This document shows, piece after piece, positions 22,001 through 27,310 of a stretch of DNA of 27,310 bases. The stretch spans positions 1 through 27,310 of the forward strand of contig JALVJB010000131.1 in NCBI GenBank assembly GCA_027034115.1. The letters are read 5' to 3'. The DNA is from Acidilobaceae archaeon (lineage in GTDB: Archaea; Thermoproteota; Thermoprotei_A; Sulfolobales; Acidilobaceae). The translations under genes and the position numbers were made by a program. Under the pieces are notes generated by a model. The model had not been told where the DNA came from. It did no database searches and saw nothing but the letters and a program-made list of their open reading frames with translations. The first letter of the stretch is position 1. Every line of letters starts with the position of its first letter.

Positions 22001-22703
22001 CGAGGCGATTAGGCCCACGAGGCCCATCGATGTTGAGGAAGTCGAGAGAATGTTAGCCCAGGGACTACTCCGAGTCCCTATAAAGCTAAAGAGAGCGCAC
22101 CTCAAGCTATACAAGCTGATCTTTGAAAGATTCATAGCGAGCCAGATGAAACCTTCAACAGCCATCCGCGTGAGCGCGATGCTGGCATTGGAAGGCGTCG
22201 AGGAGATAAGCGAGGAAATAGAGGGCATCGTAGCCTTCAAGGGAGAAGGGTTCCACCAGGTATACAAGCCCAGGCTCCTAGAATGGGCCCTAGGCCTCGT
22301 AAAGGGCCAGAAGCTCGCGATAACCGAGATAACCGTGAAGAGGGCAAGCAAAACAGTACTCTACAAGAGCGGCGACATAGTAAGACTTATGAAGGAGCGA
22401 GGCATAGGCCGGCCCAGCACCTACGCGAAAGCAATAGAGGCGAACAAGAGGCACGGCTACGTAATCGAGAGCAAGAAGAGAGCATACCTCATACCAACGA
22501 AAACCGGGATCACAGTCTACAAGTACCTCTCAGGAAACTTCGCCGAGATAGTATCAGAGGAGACGAGTAGGAGAATGGAGGAGGAGCTAGAGAAGATAGA
22601 GAAGGGAGAGAGGGACCCGCTGGAATACCTAGAAGAAGTCTCCCAGTTGATCACTAGCCTAATGGAAGCAGCTCCCGAGGCAGGAGAGAGCGTTACGGCG
22701 TAA
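19077..22703 (+). CDS. rgy: Reverse gyrase
   Basis: A 1208-residue single-chain reverse gyrase that introduces positive supercoils, the hallmark enzyme of hyperthermophiles. In order: N-terminal zinc finger CPNC...CAKC (Cys12, 15, 30, 33), SF2 helicase-like domain with APTGVGKTT (about 105-113) and VIVDDVDSL, then a type IA topoisomerase with TOPRIM LLIVESPTKAKT (about 616), a second zinc finger CMDCGYQYAGKGPCPRC (about 697), ATDPDREGEK (Asp744, Asp746, Glu748), and the catalytic tyrosine in GLITYHRTDSTR (Tyr935). Both zinc fingers and all catalytic residues are intact; no intein. GTG 19065 is in frame, but GGTGA at 19064-19068 is spaced for ATG 19077, which I take as the start. Confidence 0.97.
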   Translation: MKRLDPVYTNACPNCGGPISASRLEKGLPCAKCLPKSVYGGVIEVAEELIARGTLKGYVWLYDLERRFQDFRVFFQAKTGSSLWSAQASWARRLLSMESMAIIAPTGVGKTTLLLAYASYRVVRDNWRVLYLVPTENLGRQVAERLTKLLGEEAVAYYFGSMSKKKREEALDRIRRGEYKVLVVTTSFLQRRFELLSGNMFNLVIVDDVDSLLRSSKNVDRVLVLLGYPEEAIETALSIVRMKLKLYAALAAGLEEKAEDARREIALLESRLRGLTPELPGQLVIASATGRPRGIKHLLFKELLGFEVGGGTDYMRNVADTYLVTDTPIEDLLGIVEKLGDGGIIFVSQLYGKAMAKAIHEKLNQAGIKAELALAGSRRSIEKLATGKASVLVGVASRYGVVVRGVDLPERVRYAVFLGVPAREIGFWDAVSSPKRLLSILYYMADHGVEEASKFIDKMRRLLDKIPDQVIVSAAFKGRIKPEGLLEDLVSTMREAASLAYSWLYGQVRDGGTLRIGGIVVERRDDLLIVIPDAPTYLQASGRTSRLYKGTMTFGLSVILDRYKDRVDALWERLAWYTSSKPIDYRELDIDEVLVKIEESRRGKGKKVTVKSTLLIVESPTKAKTIAWFWGRPSKRRKGRLTVYETSATDEETGVVYLLTIVATKGHLYDLTIDDEGEYGVVYKDGKVAPVYAPVKRCMDCGYQYAGKGPCPRCGSHNVRDATRTVAILRKLATEVDEIVIATDPDREGEKIAWDVYLLLKPYNTNIRRGRFHEVTREAILKALREAGEIDENLVAAQIARRIEDRWIGFRLSSHLWAVFGKRWLGAGRVQTPVLGWIVGRYEEYQENKGYRVKVALANNGRLYFFTEDKEAALKAKKAVHVLVKDAKYWEEERVPPPPFTTDSLIYEASRRYGYPAWLTMKLAQDLFESGLITYHRTDSTRISKAGMAIAAAYLEKKGMKHLYKPRPWGEGGAHEAIRPTRPIDVEEVERMLAQGLLRVPIKLKRAHLKLYKLIFERFIASQMKPSTAIRVSAMLALEGVEEISEEIEGIVAFKGEGFHQVYKPRLLEWALGLVKGQKLAITEITVKRASKTVLYKSGDIVRLMKERGIGRPSTYAKAIEANKRHGYVIESKKRAYLIPTKTGITVYKYLSGNFAEIVSEETSRRMEEELEKIEKGERDPLEYLEEVSQLITSLMEAAPEAGESVTA

Positions 22704-22751
22704 TACTGTAAACCCTCAGGGAACCCCTCGGAGAGGCTGGTGTAGGAATAC

Positions 22752-24284
22752 GTGCCAGACCCCCTGAAAAGCCTTCAGGACTACCTAGCCTGGCTAGAGG
22801 AGAGAGGGTCCCTCCTACGGGTGAGGGACCCCATATCACCGATCCTAGAGATACCCTCCTTCCTACGCAGAGTCATGTATAACAGAGGCCCCACCGTACT
22901 CTTCGAAAATGTTGCTGGCTACCCGGGCTGGAGAGTGGCCGGTAACATCTACCAGAACCTGGATACGGTGAGAGAGGCGTTAGGCGTAGGGAATCTCGAG
23001 GACATTGGTGAGAGGCTTGTTGGCCTCGTGCAATCTCCCCCGCCTGTCAGCCTGGGAGAGAAAATATCAAGCCTACGGAAGGCCAAGGAGGTCTCATCAC
23101 TCCTACCACGGCGTGTGAGGAGCGCCCGCTTCACCAAGAATATAGTCGAAGACGGGCCTCTTGCAAGCCTACCCCTCTTCAAGACCTGGCCTAGAGACGG
23201 CTCGCGCTACATAACCCTAGGCCTCGTGATAGTGAGGGACCCTCAATCCGGGATCACTAACATGGGAGTGTACCGGGTGATGGAGAAGTCCCCCCAAGAG
23301 GGCGTGGTTCACTGGCAGGTCCACAAGAGAGGGGCCCTAGCCTACAAGAAGGCCCTCGAGGAGGGGCGGAGGCTCCCCATAGCTATAGTACTCGGGTCAG
23401 ACCCGGGGACTATGCTAGCGGGAGTAGCACCTGTCCCCTACCCGATGGATAAGCTATTCTTCGCAGGCGTCCTTAGGGGTAAGGGAGTTGACGTATACGA
23501 GCTCGACAATGGAATAATGGTTCCAGCTAATGCTGAGGCGGTTCTAGAAGGTTACATCGAGCCGGGTAAGTCATCGCCTGAGGGTCCCTTCGGGGATCAC
23601 TGGGGATTCTACGATAGACCCCTGGAGGAGTACCCTGTAGCCGTCTTCGAGAGGCTCTACCATAGGGATGACCCAGTCTATCCGGGAACGGTCGTAGGCC
23701 TCCCGCCTCTCGAAGACGCGGTCATAGGGAAGGTTATTGAGAGAGTGTTCCTGCCAGTTATGAAGATGGTGTTTCCCGAGATTGTTGACGTCAACTTCCC
23801 CGTCCACGGCGTCTTCCAGGGCTTGATGATAGTGTCGATAAAGAAGAGGTTCCCCTGGCATGGTAAGAAGGTCTTGCTGGGACTGTGGGGCGTTGGGCAG
23901 ACGAGCCTTACAAAAATGATAGTCGTCGTCGACCACTTCGTGGACGTGCACGACTTAGGCCAGGTGATGTGGGCGGTCACATCCTTCGCGCACCCGGGGA
24001 GAGATATAGTAGTCTTAGACAACGCGCATACTGACTCTCTCGACCCAACCTCTATAGCCTCGGTCGGAGCAAAAATCGGCATAGACGCCACCGTGAAGTT
24101 CCGCGAGGAGGCGGGGCGGGACCCTCCAGATATAGTAGCCCCGGATGAGCGTGTGGAGGAGAAGGTAGCCCGTGTAGCCGAAAAGTATGGTGTGAAGGGA
24201 GGGGATCCTTGGAGGAGGCTAGTCAGGGAGTACCTAGATACGATCCGGGTATGGTACGAAGCCAGGGGAGGCTCCACGCCCTAG
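22752..24284 (+). CDS. ubiD: UbiD-family (de)carboxylase, probable quinone biosynthesis
   Basis: A complete 510-residue UbiD-type enzyme, dependent on prenylated FMN made by a UbiX (not in the window). Motifs include NMGVYRVMEKS, HWQVHKRGALAY, MVPANAEAVLEGYIEPG with a conserved glutamate, SPEGPFGDHWGFYD, and C-terminal LDPTSIASVGAKIGIDAT. The tail after this motif is about 60 residues and includes a charged helix absent from the paralogue ending at base 153. It overlaps ubiA by 34 bases, so decarboxylation of a prenylated aromatic acid in quinone synthesis is the likely job. Because archaeal AMPD is also a UbiD, it remains possible that this one serves the mevalonate pathway; the AcnX-linked copy is the better candidate. 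GTG 22752 follows GGTGTAGGA. Confidence 0.88.
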   Translation: MPDPLKSLQDYLAWLEERGSLLRVRDPISPILEIPSFLRRVMYNRGPTVLFENVAGYPGWRVAGNIYQNLDTVREALGVGNLEDIGERLVGLVQSPPPVSLGEKISSLRKAKEVSSLLPRRVRSARFTKNIVEDGPLASLPLFKTWPRDGSRYITLGLVIVRDPQSGITNMGVYRVMEKSPQEGVVHWQVHKRGALAYKKALEEGRRLPIAIVLGSDPGTMLAGVAPVPYPMDKLFFAGVLRGKGVDVYELDNGIMVPANAEAVLEGYIEPGKSSPEGPFGDHWGFYDRPLEEYPVAVFERLYHRDDPVYPGTVVGLPPLEDAVIGKVIERVFLPVMKMVFPEIVDVNFPVHGVFQGLMIVSIKKRFPWHGKKVLLGLWGVGQTSLTKMIVVVDHFVDVHDLGQVMWAVTSFAHPGRDIVVLDNAHTDSLDPTSIASVGAKIGIDATVKFREEAGRDPPDIVAPDERVEEKVARVAEKYGVKGGDPWRRLVREYLDTIRVWYEARGGSTP

Positions 24285-25126
24285 CTAGGCTAATCAGGGT
24301 TGAGCACACCCTCTTCAGCCTACCCTACGCATACCTGGGAGGACTACTAGGGGGCTCCATGACGCTAAGAGAGCTATTACTAATCACCCTCGCAGTATTC
24401 GGACTCCGCACTGCTGCAATGGCGTACAATAACATCGCAGACCTAGACATAGACAGGCTAAACCCGAGGAGTTCTAAGAGGCCGCTGGTAACCGGAGCTG
24501 CTAGTATGAGGGATGCGTGGCTACTAGTAGTCCTTGGAAGCGTACTGTACTACTTATCGGCGGTTCTCTTAAACAAGTATGCCCTAATACTTAGCCCCAT
24601 CCTCTGGATAGTAGCTATGACCTACCCCCACGCGAAGAGATACCACAACTTCCCTCACATACACCTGGGCCTAACGCTAGGACTAGTAGTATTCGGGGGC
24701 ACGATAGCAACCTATGGGGACGTGGCTAGAAGCCTCTACGATGCACTAGCACGTGTCCCATGGGACCTAGTAGTAGCGGTAACCTGCTGGGTGGCGGGGT
24801 TCGACGTCATCTACAGTATAATGGACGTGGAGTTCGATAGGAGACTCCGGCTAGGAAGCATACCAGCCCGATATGGCGAGAGAAGGGCTATTCAAGCGAG
24901 CACAATATGCCACGCAGTCTACCTAGGAATACTTGGCCTAGCCATCCCGCGCTACGGGCTCGGCCTCGTAGGCATCGCCACGTATATAGTCACGGCGGCA
25001 CTCATAGCCTACGAGCAGTACATAGTCTATCGGGAGGGCTTCGAGGCTATACCTAGAGCCTTTAACACGAACCTACTAGTAGGAGTGGCCGTCGGGATAG
25101 GATACTCGCTCGCCCTTATTGCCTAA
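24251..25126 (+). CDS. ubiA: UbiA-family prenyltransferase
   Basis: A 291-residue integral membrane prenyltransferase with about eight to nine hydrophobic helices. The first Mg-diphosphate motif is NNIADLDID (N60, D64, D68 from the ATG), followed by NPRSSKRPL; the second is DVIYSIMDVEFDRRLRLGS. It transfers an isoprenoid chain to an aromatic acceptor in the membrane. Pairing with ubiD implies a 4-hydroxybenzoate-type quinone route. The ATG at 24251 lies 34 bases inside ubiD, giving a translationally coupled pair; an in-frame TTG at 24209 adds 14 residues with no family likeness. UbiA relatives making archaeal ether lipids (geranylgeranylglyceryl phosphate acceptors) or heme O/A are alternatives, judged less likely from the ubiD partner. 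It ends four bases into the convergent Alba-like gene. Confidence 0.88.
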   Translation: MVRSQGRLHALARLIRVEHTLFSLPYAYLGGLLGGSMTLRELLLITLAVFGLRTAAMAYNNIADLDIDRLNPRSSKRPLVTGAASMRDAWLLVVLGSVLYYLSAVLLNKYALILSPILWIVAMTYPHAKRYHNFPHIHLGLTLGLVVFGGTIATYGDVARSLYDALARVPWDLVVAVTCWVAGFDVIYSIMDVEFDRRLRLGSIPARYGERRAIQASTICHAVYLGILGLAIPRYGLGLVGIATYIVTAALIAYEQYIVYREGFEAIPRAFNTNLLVGVAVGIGYSLALIA

Positions 25127-25410
25127 AACTTGGGCCTGTACTCCAGCTCAACGTACAGGTACGACTCCCTCCCATTACGGGTCCGCCTATTATCGATGTC
25201 CCAGGCGACGATCTCAACACTATCACCCAGCCTCCTCTTGACCTCTGCAACTGTGTCCGCGAGAATGCAAATGTTCCTGCCATACGCTATGAGGCCTATC
25301 CTTTCCAGCCCCCTGTTAAAGTCGACTATTACCTGCAGAGCGTATTCGTCGGGCCTCATACGGCGTGTCACAGTGATCCGCGGGACCCCCTTATTCTCGG
25401 CCACAATCAT
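25123..25410 (-). CDS. Alba-family nucleic-acid-binding protein (Alba2-like paralogue)
   Basis: A 95-residue protein whose pattern follows Alba: a strand, then the helix YALQVIVDFNRG (the Alba 'YVLAALTLLNQG' helix), IGLIAYGRNICILADTVAEV (Alba 'IKARGRAISKAVDTVEIV'), a strand DSVEIVAWDI, a basic hairpin DNRRTRNGRESYL and a final strand VELEY. Alba is a dimeric chromatin/RNA-binding protein. The N-terminal GKKPV, with the lysine acetylated in Sulfolobus Alba, is replaced by TRRMRPDE, so this is a diverged paralogue. ATG 25410 has AGGAG five bases upstream, and ATTAAAG at 25461-25467 could be its own promoter. The gene directly upstream on the same strand, 74 bases away, is a Sir2 deacylase. Confidence 0.75.
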   Translation of the reverse strand: MIVAENKGVPRITVTRRMRPDEYALQVIVDFNRGLERIGLIAYGRNICILADTVAEVKRRLGDSVEIVAWDIDNRRTRNGRESYLYVELEYRPKF

Positions 25411-25460
25411 CCACTCTCCTATCTGAGGCGCCCTCCCTTCTCACCGTTTGGATAGGCGGG

Positions 25461-25467
25461 ATTAAAG
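25461..25467 (-). promoter_or_regulatory. Candidate TATA element for the Alba-like gene
   Basis: ATTAAAG on the plus strand (CTTTAAT on the minus strand) in the 74-base gap after sir2. A start near 25437 would give a leader of about 27 bases carrying the AGGAG site before ATG 25410, suggesting the Alba-like gene can be expressed separately from sir2. Confidence 0.35.
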
Positions 25468-25484
25468 CAGTAGGGTCTGAGAGT

Positions 25485-26249
25485 TTAAACATGGATTCCA
25501 GCCTCCCGGGCGAGCGCTCGGAAGAAGCTGGTGGAGGGGCCATAGAACTCTACCTCGCATATTCCAGTATACCTATTAGCCTCCAGGTTAACATTTACCA
25601 GGCGGGCACCCCTACTCTTAGCATAGAGTGGGAGGCTCCCCGCAGGCTCGACTACCCCGCTTGTACCAACTATCAATACGAGGTCGGCCCTAGAGAACTC
25701 TTGGAGAGCATCCTGGTAGGCCTCTACAGGCAGGGGCTCTCCGAACCACACCACGTCGGGCCTAGCTAGGGCCCCGCACTTGGGGCACCTGAAGGGTAGC
25801 TCGTCATCGCTGGGTACTCTTGTTATCTCCCACTTGTACCCGCACCTAGTACATCTAGCCCGGAGTATCGATCCGTGTAGCTCTATAACGTTAATACTCC
25901 CCGCCCTCTGGTGTAACCCGTCAACATTTTGAGTAATAATACTCTTAATAATGTCTTTTTTCTCTAGTAATGCTATAACTTTGTGGGAAACAGTTGGCTC
26001 TGCCCTGAGTACGAGACCTATCCTCCAAGCGTACCATCGCCATACTTTCAGGGGATCCCTAGCGAAGGCCTCGGGCGTAGCAAGCTCCTCCGGCCTATAC
26101 TTGTTCCATAGCCCGTCTTTACCACGGAAAGTCGGTATACCCGCCTCGGCGGATATACCGGACCCGGTGAATACTATGGCATAGTCTGACTCCTCCAGGA
26201 GCCTCCACGCATGCTTAGCCGCCTCAACGGGATCCTTGTAAACCGCCAT
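25485..26249 (-). CDS. Sir2-family NAD-dependent protein deacylase (class III-like)
   Basis: A 254-residue sirtuin with TGSGISAEAGIPTFRG (about 28-43), TQNVDGLH, catalytic His125 in ELHGS, zinc cysteines 133, 136, 155 and 158, VGTSG and the NxE motif in NVNLEANR. It removes acyl groups from lysines using NAD. Tyr73 and Arg76 form the YxxR pair (WYAWR) that in class III sirtuins such as SIRT5 and CobB binds negatively charged acyl groups, so succinyl- or malonyl-lysine may be accepted as well as acetyl. ATG 26249 follows GGGAGGTG. The next gene downstream encodes an Alba-like protein; Alba is the classical archaeal Sir2 substrate, making a functional link plausible but unproven. Confidence 0.93.
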   Translation of the reverse strand: MAVYKDPVEAAKHAWRLLEESDYAIVFTGSGISAEAGIPTFRGKDGLWNKYRPEELATPEAFARDPLKVWRWYAWRIGLVLRAEPTVSHKVIALLEKKDIIKSIITQNVDGLHQRAGSINVIELHGSILRARCTRCGYKWEITRVPSDDELPFRCPKCGALARPDVVWFGEPLPVEAYQDALQEFSRADLVLIVGTSGVVEPAGSLPLYAKSRGARLVNVNLEANRYTGICEVEFYGPSTSFFRALAREAGIHV

Positions 26250-26252
26250 CCG

Positions 26253-26339
26253 CTAGGACACCTCCCGGTTAACTATGGGCGCCTCAGCTTCCGGCGCACT
26301 CACCATAACCCCCTTGTCTGTGACGAGGTTGATCTTCAT
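26253..26339 (-). CDS. Possible 28-residue ORF between TYW1 and Sir2
   Basis: ATG 26339, just after AGGGCGCCG, opens a 28-codon frame starting MKINLVTDKGVMVSAPEAEA and ending at TAG three bases before the Sir2 ATG. The stop region overlaps the Sir2 ribosome site, so translation of this frame could feed into Sir2. The start looks like two beta strands (KINLVTD, GVMVSAP). It may be a real micro-protein, a leader peptide, or chance; no family is recognised. It accounts for most of the 135-base gap between the two genes. Confidence 0.3.
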   Translation of the reverse strand: MKINLVTDKGVMVSAPEAEAPIVNREVS

Positions 26340-26384
26340 CGGCGCCCTATTAGATAAACCAGGAGAGTGGGCATTATAGTGTGC

Positions 26385-27310
26385 CTAGTAGGTGAGCTCC
26401 GGATTATCTATGGCCTCGTACTCGCCCGTCGGAGGCTCCGGCGTCTCGGGACCCTCTGGGCATCCCTTACCGTGGCGTATCGGCTCCTCTATGCTGCTGA
26501 GTAGGACGACCCTGCTAGCCCTCACCTCACCGTAGACCTTGTAGCCTATCCTCTCAGCCAGCCTCCACGAGAATCTCCGGACCTCCTCGTGGCTGGGCAT
26601 ATTAGTCCTCGATAGCCTCTCCCTGCTCGCACCAACCCACATGTAGGCTTTAACCTCGACGTACGTTGGGGAGGCAGTCTTTATTAGTCGGGCGAAACCC
26701 TTGAGTGCCTCTTCCGTGTCGTTGAAGCCTCTCACTAGTGTTATCCGGAGTACCGTGGGGCTCGAGAAGCTCGGGAGTAGCTGGAGTGTCTCCATGGTGA
26801 GCTCCCAGGCCCTGGGCACTAGGGGCCTGTTGAAGTAGTTGTAGCTCTTCTTGTCCCATGCCTCCATGCTGATGTAGAGTTGGCTCGGCTCCTCTTCAAG
26901 GTTCGCTAGCACGTCGGGCCTAACACCCCTGGTCACGAGGAAGGTTGTCATGCCCCTCCTGTGTATCTCTTGTATGAGCTCGCCCAGCCTCTCGTATAGC
27001 GTCGGCTCGCCGGTAAGGCTCATAGTGACGTGTACAGGGTTCATTGCTTCCTCTACTCTCTTCGGGTCGGCCTTCGGATGCCCCTTATATCCGCTTATGA
27101 TGCGCCGGTGCGCCTCGATTATACCGTCTACTATCAGCTCGGGATCGTCAGCGAAGGGCATCTTTGTGTCGTCAACGTCTATGCCAATGTCCTGGGGCCT
27201 TATCCTCCAGCAGTGGAGGCAAGCATTCCAGCACCAGAAGGCTACAGGGCTCATTTGAATATCACGGTGGCTCTCGATACCGTAGAACTTACACTTATAG
27301 CAGAACCTCC
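26385..27310 (-). CDS. taw1: TYW1, 4-demethylwyosine synthase (5' end beyond window)
   Basis: A radical-SAM enzyme that condenses N1-methylguanosine 37 of tRNA-Phe with two carbons of pyruvate to make the tricyclic wyosine base. The frame stays open to the right edge: RFCYKCKFYGI and HRDIQMSPVAFWCW precede and include the radical-SAM CxxxCxxC motif (CWNACLHC), and the upstream CYKC belongs to the region holding the second iron-sulfur cluster in this family. Other features are HVTMSLTGEPTLY, FLVTRGVRPD and YISMEAWDK. At least 308 residues are visible; the N-terminus is missing. An internal ATG at 27254 is not the start, since conserved residues lie upstream. It heads a leftward run containing the 28-codon ORF, sir2 and the Alba-like gene. 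Confidence 0.93.
   Translation of the reverse strand, partial: RFCYKCKFYGIESHRDIQMSPVAFWCWNACLHCWRIRPQDIGIDVDDTKMPFADDPELIVDGIIEAHRRIISGYKGHPKADPKRVEEAMNPVHVTMSLTGEPTLYERLGELIQEIHRRGMTTFLVTRGVRPDVLANLEEEPSQLYISMEAWDKKSYNYFNRPLVPRAWELTMETLQLLPSFSSPTVLRITLVRGFNDTEEALKGFARLIKTASPTYVEVKAYMWVGASRERLSRTNMPSHEEVRRFSWRLAERIGYKVYGEVRASRVVLLSSIEEPIRHGKGCPEGPETPEPPTGEYEAIDNPELTY

Noticed and set aside
1..27310. CRISPR arrays, tRNA/rRNA genes, insertion sequences, toxin-antitoxin or defence systems
   Set aside because: I saw no regularly spaced repeats, no tRNA-like T-loop (GGTTCGAATCC-type) in a gap of sufficient size, no transposase or integrase motifs and no recognisable defence genes. A GGTTCGAAC at 11152-11160 lies in the start of the 101-residue gene and has no cloverleaf around it.

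Overview
The window looks like chromosome of a hyperthermophilic crenarchaeon (Thermoprotei, probably Desulfurococcales and close to the Pyrodictium/Hyperthermus/Ignicoccus group). The evidence is a complete reverse gyrase, a Pyrodictium-like family B DNA polymerase with a C-terminal PCNA-binding box, archaeal DnaG, Lhr helicase, archaeal TyrRS, TYW1, an Alba-family protein, heavy use of AGG/ATA/CTA codons, many GTG and TTG starts with GGTGA- or GGAGG-type ribosome sites, and A/T-rich TATA elements about 25 bases before several starts. Genes are packed, often overlapping, and no gene-free stretch exceeds 300 bases. I see no tRNA, rRNA, CRISPR array, insertion sequence or phage signature; the species guess is inference.

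Layout. 1-1803 (+): the tail of a UbiD-family decarboxylase, then the two subunits of phosphomevalonate dehydratase (AcnX type), i.e. the distinctive steps of the archaeal mevalonate pathway. 1769-2413 (-): a thymidylate kinase with an unusual P-loop. 2490-4883 (+): polB, convergent with dnaG. 4880-9048 (-): a run read leftward as small membrane protein, PP-loop ATPase, tyrosyl-tRNA synthetase, dnaG. 9150-10852 (+): uridine phosphorylase and a PfkB-family sugar/nucleoside kinase, overlapping by 79 bases. 10858-11858: small proteins, among them two winged-helix-type proteins and a 58-residue membrane protein on the opposite strand between them. 11838-13199 (-): a class III aminotransferase, divergent from a 58-residue soluble protein (13270-13446 +). 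13430-14414 (-): a zinc-ribbon protein and a MoaD-MoaE fusion for molybdenum/tungsten cofactor synthesis. 14544-18522 (+): Lhr-type helicase and two membrane proteins. 18506-18883 (-): superoxide reductase. 19077-22703 (+): reverse gyrase. 22752-25126 (+): full-length UbiD plus UbiA, a likely quinone-biosynthesis pair. 25123-27310 (-): an Alba-family protein, a Sir2 deacylase, a possible 28-residue ORF, and TYW1 (cut by the window edge).

How the genes fit together. Themes are isoprenoid/quinone synthesis (both ends of the window carry a UbiD paralogue), DNA replication and topology (tmk, polB, dnaG, lhr, rgy), nucleoside salvage (udp-pfkB), tRNA charging and modification (TyrRS, TYW1), and chromatin (Sir2 next to an Alba-like protein). 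I found no clear new multi-gene defence or mobile system. The points most worth a second look are the MoaD-MoaE fusion with an internal Gly-Gly-Gly, the Lys-to-Leu P-loop in thymidylate kinase, the lysine-less superoxide reductase, the Sir2/Alba pair, the overlapping phosphorylase-kinase pair, the uncharacterised PP-loop protein, and several short genes (28 and 58 residues) that length filters would miss.
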